Source: Sphingomonas sp. CL5.1 (lineage in GTDB: Bacteria > Pseudomonadota > Alphaproteobacteria > Sphingomonadales > Sphingomonadaceae). From it: DNA of 64,000 nucleotides. The notes below the pieces were generated by a model. The model searched no databases, was not told the DNA's origin, and saw nothing but the letters and a program-made list of their open reading frames with translations. Shown here piece by piece: positions 9,355 through 17,485 of this stretch (positions within the stretch are counted from its first letter, which is position 1; each line of letters opens with the position of its first letter). The position numbers and the translations under genes were made by a program. The stretch lies in contig NZ_CP050137.1 in assembly GCF_013344685.1 (NCBI RefSeq), positions 3,403,001 through 3,467,000 of the forward strand, in the 5' to 3' direction.

Positions 9355-10014
9355 ATGCGCCTCCTCCTGCCCCTCGCCGCGCTGCTCGCGCTCCCCTCAC
9401 TCGCCGCACTGGCGCAGTCCGCGCCCGTGCCGCCGGTGGCCGCGTCCAATCCCGCGGGCATCGTGAACGTGACCGTCACGACGAGTTGGGGGCCGATCGT
9501 GATCGCGGTCGACAAGGAACATGCGCCGATCACCGCCGCCAATTTCCTGAAATATGTCGATCAGAAGCGGCTCGACGGGGTGAATTTCTATCGCGCGGTT
9601 AAGATCCAGCCCGGCTACGGCTTCATCCAGTTCGGCACTGGCAACGATCCCAAGCGCACCCTGCCGCCGATCCCGCACGAGCCGACGAGCAAGACCGGGC
9701 TGAGCCACAAGGACGGCGCGATCTCCATGGCGATGGGCAAGCCGGGCACCGCCTCGGGCGATTTCTTCATCATCGTCGGCGACCTTTCCACGATGGACGC
9801 GACTGCCACCGATCCGGGCTATGCCGTGTTCGGCCAGGTGGTGACCGGGATGGATATCGTGCATCGCATCATGGACGCACCAACCTCCCCGACGCGCGGC
9901 GAAGGGCTGATGAAGGGGCAAATGCTGGAGCCGGCGATCAAGGTGCAGACCGTGCGCCGCTCTCCCGCGTTGCCGGCGGCGCAGGTTCCGACTCCGACGC
10001 CCTCCGTGGGTTAG
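9355..10014 (+). CDS. Exported cyclophilin-type peptidyl-prolyl cis-trans isomerase
   Basis: A periplasmic PPIase of 219 aa that helps fold envelope proteins. A cleavable signal peptide (hydrophobic core LLLPLAALLALPSLAALA, cut near AQS) precedes the cyclophilin domain. Recognisable elements are the opening strand (VNVTVTTSWGPI), FYRAV, the G-x-GFIQFG segment, and the AISMAMGKPGTASGDFFI block that holds the active-site FFI. Some loops are shorter than in human cyclophilin A, as in bacterial PpiA. A Pro-rich 20-residue tail follows. The gene ends 7 bases before the convergent dnaE stop. Confidence 0.9.
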   Translation: MRLLLPLAALLALPSLAALAQSAPVPPVAASNPAGIVNVTVTTSWGPIVIAVDKEHAPITAANFLKYVDQKRLDGVNFYRAVKIQPGYGFIQFGTGNDPKRTLPPIPHEPTSKTGLSHKDGAISMAMGKPGTASGDFFIIVGDLSTMDATATDPGYAVFGQVVTGMDIVHRIMDAPTSPTRGEGLMKGQMLEPAIKVQTVRRSPALPAAQVPTPTPSVG

Positions 10015-10020
10015 CCAGGA

Positions 10021-13000
10021 TCAGCTCGCCGCCGCGAGATGGGTTTCCGCGCGGCCGAGCGTCGCGCCGATCACCCCGGGCAACAGACCCGCGCGCTCGA
10101 TCAACTCCGCGTCAAGCAGGAAGTCACGGCCAAGCAGCAAGGTCGCCTCGCCGCCCTTCGGGAGCCGTACCTTCAGCCGCACCTCGCCGCGCGCGCCGCG
10201 CTGCCCCTCAAGCAGCGCCGCCAGCGGCGTGATCGCCTCGATAATACCGACCGTGATCTCAGCGACGAAACGCGCGGTGGAAGCCAAAGAATCGAATTGC
10301 TGGAAACGCTTGATCGTGACGCGTGGCTGATCCTCGCCGGGGCGCCGGTCCAGTTCCACCGTCGCAAGGCCGCACACGCCGGCCTTGGCGGCTTCCTCCA
10401 GATCATTCGAAACCTGATCGTCGAAGCAAGTCGAGAAGAATTGCCCGCTCGGGTCCGACAGTGTAGCCATCAGATAGCGGCGGCCCCGCGCCGATGTGCG
10501 CCAGCGCGCTTCCTCGACCAGCACCGCCATCGTCGCCCCCGCGCGGGTGCCGTCGTCGGGAATGGAAAGCTCCACCAGCGCGGCGAACTGCCGCGCGCCG
10601 TGCATCTTCGCAAGATGGGTGTGGCGGTCGACTGGGTGGGCGGAGAAGTAATAGCCGAAAGCTTCCTTCTCCTGCTCCATCTTCTGCGCCATGCTCCAGT
10701 GGACCGAGCGGGGCAGCTTGATCGTGTCGCCGGCGTGGCTGGCGTCGCCGAACAGCCCGCCCTGCCCGCTGGCGCGCTGCTCATGGGTGCGCGCGGCGAC
10801 GGCGAGGATCGTCTCGGCCATCGCGAACACGCCCGCGCGGTTCGGCTCCATCGCATCGAACGCGCCCCCCGCCGCCAGCGTCTCGAGCTGGCGCTTGTTG
10901 AGCAGGCGCGGATCGACACGGTGGGCGAGATCGTCGAGGCTGGCGAAGCGCCCGCGCTCCTCGCGCTCGGCGACCAGTTTCTCCATCGCGCCCTCGCCGA
11001 CCGACTTCAGCGCGGCGAGCGCATAGCGGACGGCGGGCCTGCCGTGATCGTCCACCTCCACCTCGAACTCCGCCTCGCTGCGGTTGATGTCGGGCGGCAG
11101 CAGCTCGATCCCCAGGCGGCGCATGTCGTCCACGAACACCGCGAGCTTGTCGGTGAGATGGATGTCGTAGCACATCGAGGCGGCGAAGAATTCGTGCGGA
11201 TAATGCGCCTTCAGCCACGCCGTCTGGTAGGTGAGCAGGGCATAGGCCGCCGCGTGGCTCTTGTTGAAGCCGTAGCCGGCGAACTTGTCGATCAGGTCGA
11301 ACAGCTCGTTGGCCTTGGCGGCGGGGATATCGTTGGTCTTCGCGCAACCCTCGACGAAGATCGCGCGCTGCGCGTCCATCTCCGCCTTGATCTTCTTGCC
11401 CATCGCGCGGCGCAGCAGGTCGGCGCCGCCGAGCGTGTAGCCGGCGAGCACCTGCGCCGCCTGCATCACCTGCTCCTGATAGACGAAGATGCCGTAGGTT
11501 TCCGCAAGGATGCCCTCCAGCAGGGGATGCGGATATTCGATCTCCTCCTGCCCGTTCTTGCGGCGCCCGAACATCGGGATATTGTCCATCGGGCCGGGGC
11601 GATAGAGCGCGCCGAGCGCGATGATATCCTCGAACACCGTGGGCTTCACGGCGGAGAGCGTGCGCCGCATCCCCTCCGATTCCACCTGGAACACGCCGAC
11701 GGTGTTGCCGGCCTGGAGCAGCTCGTAGGTCTCCTCGTCGTCCCAGCCGAGCGCGTCGAGGTCGACCGAGATGCCGCGCTTGGCCAGCATCTCCACCGCC
11801 TTCTTGAGCACGGAAAGCGTCTTGAGGCCGAGGAAGTCGAACTTCACCAGCCCGGCGCCCTCGACATATTTCATGTCGAACTGCGTGACCGGCATGTCCG
11901 ATCGCGGATCGCGATAGAGCGGCACGAGTTGCGCCAGCGGCCGGTCCCCGATCACCACGCCCGCCGCATGGGTGGAGGAGTGGCGCGGCAGCCCCTCCAG
12001 CTTCATCGCCAGATCGAGCAGGCGGCGGACGTCGTTCTCGTTGGCATATTCGCGCGCCAGCTCGCTCACGCCATTGAGCGCGCGATCGAGCGTCCACGGA
12101 TCGGTCGGATGGTTGGGCACGAGCTTGGCGAGGCGATCGACCTGGCCGTAGCTCATCTGGAGCACGCGGCCGGTGTCCTTGAGCACGGCGCGCGCCTTGA
12201 GCTTTCCGAAGGTGATGATCTGCGCCACCTGATCGCGGCCGTATTTCTCCTGCACGTAGCGGATCACCTCGCCGCGCCGCGTTTCGCAGAAGTCGATGTC
12301 GAAATCCGGCATCGAGACACGTTCCGGGTTCAGGAAGCGCTCGAACAGCAGCCCCAGCCGGATCGGATCGAGATCGGTGATCGTCAGCGACCACGCCACC
12401 ACCGAGCCGGCGCCCGAGCCGCGCCCCGGCCCGACCGGAATGTCGCGCTCCTTCGCCCATTTGATGAAATCGGCGACGATCAGGAAATAGCCGGGGAAGC
12501 CCATCTGGATGATGACGTCCAGCTCGAACTCCAGCCGCTTGCGATAGACTTCCTTCCAGTCGGGCTCCGCCGGCACCGCGCCGAGCGCCTCGATCCGCTC
12601 CAGCCGGCGCTCCAGCCCGGCCGACGCGTCCTGCCGCAGCATCGCCGCCTCGCCCTCGCGATCGCCGGCGAGGCTGGGGAGGATCGGCTTGCGCTTCGGC
12701 GCGGCGACGGCGCAGCGCCGCGCGACGACGAGCGTGTTCTCGATCGCCTCGGGCAGATCGGCGAACAGCGCGCGCATCTCGCCGGCCGGCTTCATCCACG
12801 CATCGGGCGAGCTTTTCGGGCGATCGTCGCTTTCGACATAGGTGGAATTGGCGATGCACAGCATCGCGTCATGCGCGTCGAGGAAGTCCTGATCGGCGAA
12901 GCAGCACGGATTGGTCGCCACCAGCGGCAAATTCCGGGCATAGGCGAGGTCGAGCAGATGCGGCTCGGCGGCGCCCTCGATCTCGTTCAGGCGGCGGACG

Positions 13001-13521
13001 ATCTCGATATAGAGCCGGTCGGGGAACAGCCGCTGCAAGCGATCGGCATAGGCCGCGGCGCGCGCGGGCTGATCCTCGGCATAGAGCCGGGCGAGCGCGC
13101 CCTCCCCGCCCGCGGTGAGCGCGAGCAGCCCGTCCGTCCGCCCTTCCAGCCCGGCGAAATCGACGTGCGGCGCGTGCTCGATCGGCCGATCGAGGTGCGC
13201 CATGCTGACCAGGGCGCAGAGATTGTCGTAGCCGGTCGCATCCTGCGCGTAGAGCGCGAGCCAGTCGATGACCGGCGCGACGCCCTCGGGCAGATCGGGC
13301 CGGGCGACCCCGAGCATCACGCCGATGATCGGCTGCACCCCCGCGTCGAACGCCGCGTCCGAATAGGCCATGGCGGCGTAGAGGCCGTTGCGATCGGTGA
13401 GCGCCGCCGCCGGAAAGCCGAGCGCCGCCGCGCGCTTGGCGATCGCCTTGGGATCGATCGCGCCGTCCAGCATCGTGTATGAGGAGAAGATGCGGAGCGG
13501 CACGAACCCTGAATGCAACAT
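10021..13521 (-). CDS. dnaE: DNA polymerase III alpha subunit
   Basis: The replicative polymerase. From the chosen start (MLHSGFVPLRIFSSY) the product is 1166 aa, normal for DnaE1. The order is an N-terminal PHP domain, the PolIIIalpha catalytic core with its acidic motif (PDFDIDF, about residue 400), a helix-hairpin-helix fingers region, and an OB-fold near the C-terminus. An in-frame ATG 51 bases upstream (13572) would add 17 residues that look unlike DnaE. The start is set by family alignment, since neither ATG has a strong ribosome site. Cluster-mates are unrelated, so it is probably transcribed alone. Confidence 0.96.
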   Translation of the reverse strand: MLHSGFVPLRIFSSYTMLDGAIDPKAIAKRAAALGFPAAALTDRNGLYAAMAYSDAAFDAGVQPIIGVMLGVARPDLPEGVAPVIDWLALYAQDATGYDNLCALVSMAHLDRPIEHAPHVDFAGLEGRTDGLLALTAGGEGALARLYAEDQPARAAAYADRLQRLFPDRLYIEIVRRLNEIEGAAEPHLLDLAYARNLPLVATNPCCFADQDFLDAHDAMLCIANSTYVESDDRPKSSPDAWMKPAGEMRALFADLPEAIENTLVVARRCAVAAPKRKPILPSLAGDREGEAAMLRQDASAGLERRLERIEALGAVPAEPDWKEVYRKRLEFELDVIIQMGFPGYFLIVADFIKWAKERDIPVGPGRGSGAGSVVAWSLTITDLDPIRLGLLFERFLNPERVSMPDFDIDFCETRRGEVIRYVQEKYGRDQVAQIITFGKLKARAVLKDTGRVLQMSYGQVDRLAKLVPNHPTDPWTLDRALNGVSELAREYANENDVRRLLDLAMKLEGLPRHSSTHAAGVVIGDRPLAQLVPLYRDPRSDMPVTQFDMKYVEGAGLVKFDFLGLKTLSVLKKAVEMLAKRGISVDLDALGWDDEETYELLQAGNTVGVFQVESEGMRRTLSAVKPTVFEDIIALGALYRPGPMDNIPMFGRRKNGQEEIEYPHPLLEGILAETYGIFVYQEQVMQAAQVLAGYTLGGADLLRRAMGKKIKAEMDAQRAIFVEGCAKTNDIPAAKANELFDLIDKFAGYGFNKSHAAAYALLTYQTAWLKAHYPHEFFAASMCYDIHLTDKLAVFVDDMRRLGIELLPPDINRSEAEFEVEVDDHGRPAVRYALAALKSVGEGAMEKLVAEREERGRFASLDDLAHRVDPRLLNKRQLETLAAGGAFDAMEPNRAGVFAMAETILAVAARTHEQRASGQGGLFGDASHAGDTIKLPRSVHWSMAQKMEQEKEAFGYYFSAHPVDRHTHLAKMHGARQFAALVELSIPDDGTRAGATMAVLVEEARWRTSARGRRYLMATLSDPSGQFFSTCFDDQVSNDLEEAAKAGVCGLATVELDRRPGEDQPRVTIKRFQQFDSLASTARFVAEITVGIIEAITPLAALLEGQRGARGEVRLKVRLPKGGEATLLLGRDFLLDAELIERAGLLPGVIGATLGRAETHLAAAS

Positions 13522-13611
13522 GCCGGTGACACTAGGGTTTGGCGCGCGATTCGGCCAGTGCGGAACCAACATCCGGGCCGATGGTTACGGTGCTGGAACG
13601 GGGAGACGGTC

Positions 13612-14148
13612 ATGACCTTTTCGACACGTGGCATCGGCTGGGGCTGGCTTCTGGCTTACGGCATCGCCAGCCTGCTCCTCGGCGCGTTCGCCATCGCCAT
13701 GCCGGTGCCCGCCACCTTCGCCGCGACGCTGGTGATCGGGGCCTATCTGATCGCGACGGGGCTGTTCTCGCTGCTCGCCGGCATCTTCGGACAGGGCCAT
13801 GAGGGGCGCGGCTATGCGATCCTGCTCGGCGTGATCTCGCTGATCGGCGGCGGGATCATGGTGGTCGAGCCGGCGACCGGCGCGCTTTCGCTGACGCTGC
13901 TGCTCGCCTTGTGGCTGATCGCGCGCGGGGTGCTGGAACTGGCGTGGGGTTTCCGCTTCCGCCGCCGCCGGGGGCTGATGATCGCGCTTGGCGTCATCAA
14001 CCTGCTGCTCGCGGCCTATATCTTCTACGCGATGCCGATCTCGGCGCTGACGCTGCCGGGGATCGTGCTGGGCGTGAGCTTCCTGTTCTCGGGCGCCACC
14101 TGGGTGCTGTTCGCGCTCGACCATCGCGGCGAGCGCGCGGCGCTCTAG
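13612..14148 (+). CDS. HdeD/DUF308 family membrane protein
   Basis: A small integral membrane protein (178 aa) with six hydrophobic segments, arranged as three helix pairs typical of the HdeD-type short-repeat family. The start is ATG 13612, with GGGGAG 7 bases before. In E. coli HdeD is linked to acid resistance, but most homologues have no known role. It overlaps the convergent glutathione peroxidase by 4 bases. The short divergent gap to dnaE presumably holds both promoters. Confidence 0.75.
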   Translation: MTFSTRGIGWGWLLAYGIASLLLGAFAIAMPVPATFAATLVIGAYLIATGLFSLLAGIFGQGHEGRGYAILLGVISLIGGGIMVVEPATGALSLTLLLALWLIARGVLELAWGFRFRRRRGLMIALGVINLLLAAYIFYAMPISALTLPGIVLGVSFLFSGATWVLFALDHRGERAAL

Positions 14149-14624
14149 AGCAGCTTCTCGATATCCGCCGCTATCGCCTCCGGTCTGGTGGCCGGGGCAT
14201 AGCGCTCGACCGTCCGGCCTTCGCGATCAACGAGGAACTTGGTGAAGTTCCACTTGATCGCCTTCGACCCGAGCAGGCCCGGCGCATCGGCCTTCAGCCG
14301 CTCGAACAGCGGATCGGCATGCGGGCCGTTGACGTCGATCTTGGCGAAGACCGGGAAGGTGACGTCGTAGGTCAGCGAGCAGAAGTTCGCGATCTCCTCC
14401 GCATCTCCCGGCTCCTGCGCGCCGAACTGGTTGCAGGGGAAGGCCAGCACCTCGAAGCCTTGCGGGCCGTATTTGCGGTGCAGCGCCTCCAGCCCCTCAT
14501 ATTGCGGGGTGAAGCCGCATTTCGACGCGGTGTTGACGATCAGCAGCACCTTGCCGCGCCACGTATCGAGCGAGGCGGCGCCCCCGTCGGCGGCCTTGAC
14601 CTCGAAATCGGTGATCGCCTCCAT
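14145..14624 (-). CDS. Glutathione peroxidase (BtuE/GPx family)
   Basis: Reduces hydroperoxides with thiol donors. The 159 aa product has the thioredoxin-like fold and the full catalytic set: peroxidatic Cys36 in NTASKCGFTPQ, Gln in FPCNQFGAQEPG (whose Cys may be the resolving one, as in thioredoxin-dependent bacterial GPx), and Trp in KWNFTKFLVD. No selenocysteine and no signal peptide, so it is cytoplasmic. It lies 12 bases downstream of an acetyltransferase gene on the same strand and probably shares its transcript with the lol genes upstream. Confidence 0.93.
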   Translation of the reverse strand: MEAITDFEVKAADGGAASLDTWRGKVLLIVNTASKCGFTPQYEGLEALHRKYGPQGFEVLAFPCNQFGAQEPGDAEEIANFCSLTYDVTFPVFAKIDVNGPHADPLFERLKADAPGLLGSKAIKWNFTKFLVDREGRTVERYAPATRPEAIAADIEKLL

Positions 14625-14636
14625 CGCGTCCTCCGT

Positions 14637-15230
14637 TCACGCCCGATGGCGCGCCAGCAGATGCTCGAGATTGACACGCACGCCGGGCCATTCGCAAGCG
14701 ATGATCGAATAGACGACGATATCGCGCATCCGTCCGTTCAGCATCTGGTGCGCGCGCAGCACGCCGTCGCGCTTCGCGCCCAGTCGCTCGATCGCGCGCT
14801 GCGAGTCGCGGTTGAACCAGTCGGTGCGGATCTGCACGACGTTGCAGCCCAGCACGTCGAAGGCGTGGGCGAGCAGCAGCTTCTTCGCCTCGGTGTTGAC
14901 GCCGGTGCGCTGGACCGAGCGGGCGTAGAAGGTGCCGCCGATCTCCACCCGGCGATGCTGCTCGTTCATCCGCAGGAAGCGGGTCGAGCCGACGACGCGG
15001 CCGTCCGGCGCCTCCACCACGAACGGCATGGCGCGGCCGTAGTCGCGCTCGCGGAAGATCGCGGCGATGAACGCGTCGGGATCAGCAAGGGCGGAGACAT
15101 TGGTGAAGAACAGGCCGGTGATATCGCCGTCCGCCGCCGCCGCGACCAGCGCGTCGCGGTCGTCCGGGGTTAGCGGCCTGAGGGTGACATGCTCCCCGCG
15201 CAGCACCGGCGTCTCGCGCCAGAGGCTCAT
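14637..15230 (-). CDS. GNAT acetyltransferase, RimJ/RimL type
   Basis: A 197 aa protein with the RimL-like layout: N-terminal [11 protein letters not shown] strand, central [21 protein letters not shown] (acetyl-CoA binding), and the C-terminal [20 protein letters not shown] block found in ribosomal-protein Ser/Ala acetyltransferases and their drug-modifying relatives. The ATG overlaps the lolD stop by four bases (ATGA), so it is translationally coupled to the lipoprotein transporter genes. The substrate is unknown. Confidence 0.82.
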   Translation of the reverse strand: MSLWRETPVLRGEHVTLRPLTPDDRDALVAAAADGDITGLFFTNVSALADPDAFIAAIFRERDYGRAMPFVVEAPDGRVVGSTRFLRMNEQHRRVEIGGTFYARSVQRTGVNTEAKKLLLAHAFDVLGCNVVQIRTDWFNRDSQRAIERLGAKRDGVLRAHQMLNGRMRDIVVYSIIACEWPGVRVNLEHLLARHRA

Positions 15231-15910
15231 CGCAGCAGGCCGTCATGCAGCCGGAACACGCGATCCATCTTCAGCGCGAGCCGCTCGTTGTGGGTCGCGA
15301 CCAGCGCGGCGGAGCCTTCGCCCCGCACCAGCCGGAGGAATTCGGCCAGCACGACATCCGCCGTATGCTCGTCGAGGTTGCCGGTCGGCTCGTCCGCCAG
15401 CACCAGCGCGGGCCGGTTGGCGAGCGCGCGGGCGACCGCGACGCGCTGCTGCTCGCCGCCGGAAAGCTGGCTCGGCCGGTGCGTCAGCCGGTGGCCGAGA
15501 CCGAGCGCGGTGAGCAACGTATCCGCCCGCGCGCCGGCCTCCGCCTGCGTCGCGCCGTGGATGAGCTGGGGCAGCACGACATTCTCGCGCGCGTCGAAAT
15601 CGGGCAGCAGATGGTGGAACTGATAGACGAAGCCGAGATGATCGCGGCGCACGACGGTGCGGCCGTGCGGATCGAGCCTCGCCACCTCCTGACCGGCGAT
15701 GCGGATCGACCCCTCGAACCCGCCCTCCAGCAGCCCGACCGCCTGCAATAGCGTCGACTTGCCCGAGCCGGACGGGCCGAGCAGCGCGACGATCTCGCCC
15801 GGCGCGACCGCGAGGTCGACGCCGCGCAGCACCTCGATCGTCTCCCCGCCCTGCGTGAAGCTGCGCGTCAGCCCCCGCGTTTCGAGGACCGCCTGGCCTG
15901 CATCACTCAT
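15227..15910 (-). CDS. lolD: Lipoprotein-releasing ABC transporter, ATPase subunit
   Basis: Powers extraction of outer-membrane lipoproteins from the inner membrane. The 227 aa product carries Walker A (GPSGSGKST, residues 45-53), Q-loop ([12 protein letters not shown], typical of LolD), signature [15 protein letters not shown], Walker B with LVLADEPTG, and the H-loop (VATHNERLA). It overlaps the permease gene by 8 bases upstream and the acetyltransferase gene by 4 downstream. Confidence 0.95.
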   Translation of the reverse strand: MSDAGQAVLETRGLTRSFTQGGETIEVLRGVDLAVAPGEIVALLGPSGSGKSTLLQAVGLLEGGFEGSIRIAGQEVARLDPHGRTVVRRDHLGFVYQFHHLLPDFDARENVVLPQLIHGATQAEAGARADTLLTALGLGHRLTHRPSQLSGGEQQRVAVARALANRPALVLADEPTGNLDEHTADVVLAEFLRLVRGEGSAALVATHNERLALKMDRVFRLHDGLLR

Positions 15911-17153
15911 AGCGCAGCACCTGAACCGGATCGGTGCTCGCGGCCTTGTACGCCGGGTAGAGCGTCGCGAGCAGCGTCATCAGCGCGGTGATGAGCACGA
16001 TGGCGACGATCTCCACCGGATCGGGCTTGGAAGGCAGCTCGGTGAGGTAGCGGATCGACGGGTCCCACAGATTCTGCCCGGTGACGAGCTGGACGAAATT
16101 CACCACCGCCTGCCGATAGAACAGGAAGATCGCGCCGAGCACCAGCCCGGCGACGATGCCGAGCGCGCCGATCGTCACGCCGACCGTCATGAAGATGCGC
16201 ATCATCGCCCCGCGCGTAGCGCCCATCGTGCGCATGATCGCGATGTCGCGCGTCTTGGCGCGCACCAGCATGATGAGCGAACTGGCGATGTTGAACGCCG
16301 CGACGAGGATGATGATGCACAGCACGGTGAACATCGCCACCCGCTCCACCGCCAGCGCGTCGAACAATTGCGCGTTCATCTGCCGCCAGTCGGAGATCAC
16401 CGCCAGCCGCCCGACCTTCTGCGCGAGCGGCGCGAGGATCTGCGCCACCTTGTCCGGATTGTCGGTCTGAAGCTCGACCATGCCGACCGTGTCGCCCATC
16501 AGGAGGAGCGTCTGCGCATCCTCCATCGGCATGATTACATAGGCCTTGTCATAATCGTACACGCCGATCTCGAAGATCGCGGCGACCGTGTAGCTGACGT
16601 AGCGCGGCACCGTGCCGAACGGCGTGGACTGGCCCGACGGGTTGATGAGCGTGATCTCCGACCCGACCGTCGCCCCCAGCGCCTCGGCCAGCCGCGCGCC
16701 GATCGCGACACGGTTGGCGCCCGGCTTCAGATCGGCGAGCGAGCCGGCGACGACCTTGTTGCCGATCGTGGCGTTGGAGCGGATGTCGGCCATGCGCATT
16801 CCGCGCACCAGCACGCCCTCCACCCGGCCGTTGTAGGTGGACATCAGCGGCTGCTCGATCAGCGGCACCGCGCTGGTGACGCCCGGCGTCTCCCTCGCCC
16901 AGCGCGCGATCTGCTGCCAATCGGCGAGGCGGCCGTCGATGCCCTGCACCACGGCATGACCGTTCAGCCCGACGATCTTGTCGAACAGCTCCGCGCGGAA
17001 GCCGTTCATCACGCTCATCACGATGACCAGCGCCGCGACGCCGAGCATCACCGCGCCGAGGCTGAAGCCGGCGACGAGGACGATGAACCGCTCACCCTTG
17101 CCCGGAAGGAGATAGCGCCGCGCGATCATCCGTTCGTAACGCGACAATATCAT
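15903..17153 (-). CDS. Lipoprotein-releasing ABC transporter permease (LolC/LolE, single-permease LolF type)
   Basis: An FtsX-fold permease of 416 aa. TM1 lies near residues 25-50 ([18 protein letters not shown]). A long periplasmic domain (about 50-270) follows, then three C-terminal helices, including the [21 protein letters not shown] coupling segment. Only one permease is next to lolD. Many alphaproteobacteria use such a single homodimeric LolF instead of the LolC/LolE pair. The start is ATG 17153 ([15 protein letters not shown]), matching the family; an upstream extension would add 24 unlikely residues. The 3' end overlaps lolD. Confidence 0.93.
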   Translation of the reverse strand: MILSRYERMIARRYLLPGKGERFIVLVAGFSLGAVMLGVAALVIVMSVMNGFRAELFDKIVGLNGHAVVQGIDGRLADWQQIARWARETPGVTSAVPLIEQPLMSTYNGRVEGVLVRGMRMADIRSNATIGNKVVAGSLADLKPGANRVAIGARLAEALGATVGSEITLINPSGQSTPFGTVPRYVSYTVAAIFEIGVYDYDKAYVIMPMEDAQTLLLMGDTVGMVELQTDNPDKVAQILAPLAQKVGRLAVISDWRQMNAQLFDALAVERVAMFTVLCIIILVAAFNIASSLIMLVRAKTRDIAIMRTMGATRGAMMRIFMTVGVTIGALGIVAGLVLGAIFLFYRQAVVNFVQLVTGQNLWDPSIRYLTELPSKPDPVEIVAIVLITALMTLLATLYPAYKAASTDPVQVLRYE

Positions 17154-17279
17154 GCAAGGCCGTCTATCCCCCCGGCTTGCGGCTGGCAACGGGGCTGTGG
17201 CGGAATCATCACAGGGCCGGGACAATCTGTTTAGCTGGCGTTCATTTCCATCGACACCCCTTGTCCCGAACCGTTAGCA

Positions 17280-17433
17280 GTACGGTACTGGCACACAGGC
17301 AATGGCCGTGGTTCGGGGAATGCCGCCGCCGCGCTTCGCACGAAGCTTCGCAGGCAGCGGCTGGATAAGGGGGCTGACGAGCGATCGTCACGCAGGCGCC
17401 CGGGTCGGAATACCGATCCGGGCGTTTGTTTTT
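17280..17433 (+). ncRNA. Candidate small RNA ending in an intrinsic terminator
   Basis: The 3' end is well supported by a terminator stem at 17397-17424 followed by T-rich DNA. The 5' end is a guess, placed where a promoter could lie (TTGTCC at 17261-17266, loosely spaced from TACTGG at 17286-17291). The interior folds locally (GCTTCG/CGAAGC stem) and shows no convincing open frame with a ribosome site. I do not recognise it as 4.5S, tmRNA or RNase P RNA. It could instead be an orphan terminator of a lost gene. Confidence 0.35.
17397..17433 (+). terminator. Rho-independent terminator
   Basis: A 12-base-pair stem (left arm 17397-17408, right arm 17413-17424, one G-T wobble) with loop AATA is followed by TTTGTTTTT. 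It is oriented on the + strand. On the - strand it is not followed by T's in the right place for the receptor gene. Confidence 0.8.
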
Positions 17434-17485
17434 GGGCGCAGCGCCCGAAACGGCCGGCGGGCCGGTGCCAGCCTTCCCACCCCGC

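Larger units (their letters stand above)
17154..17485. other. 332-base gene-free interval with a possible small RNA
   Basis: No supported protein gene lies between the permease start and the end of the TonB-dependent receptor. The right half contains a small perfect hairpin (GCTTCG/CGAAGC near 17334-17347) and a strong rho-independent terminator pointing along the + strand. No + strand protein gene here needs that terminator, so a short transcript is likely (see the ncRNA entry). The left part must also hold the promoter of the lol operon on the - strand. Confidence 0.5.

Noticed and set aside
10039..13482. 1147-codon open frame antisense to dnaE
   Set aside because: Composition artefact opposite a full-length DnaE; no domain or ribosome site.
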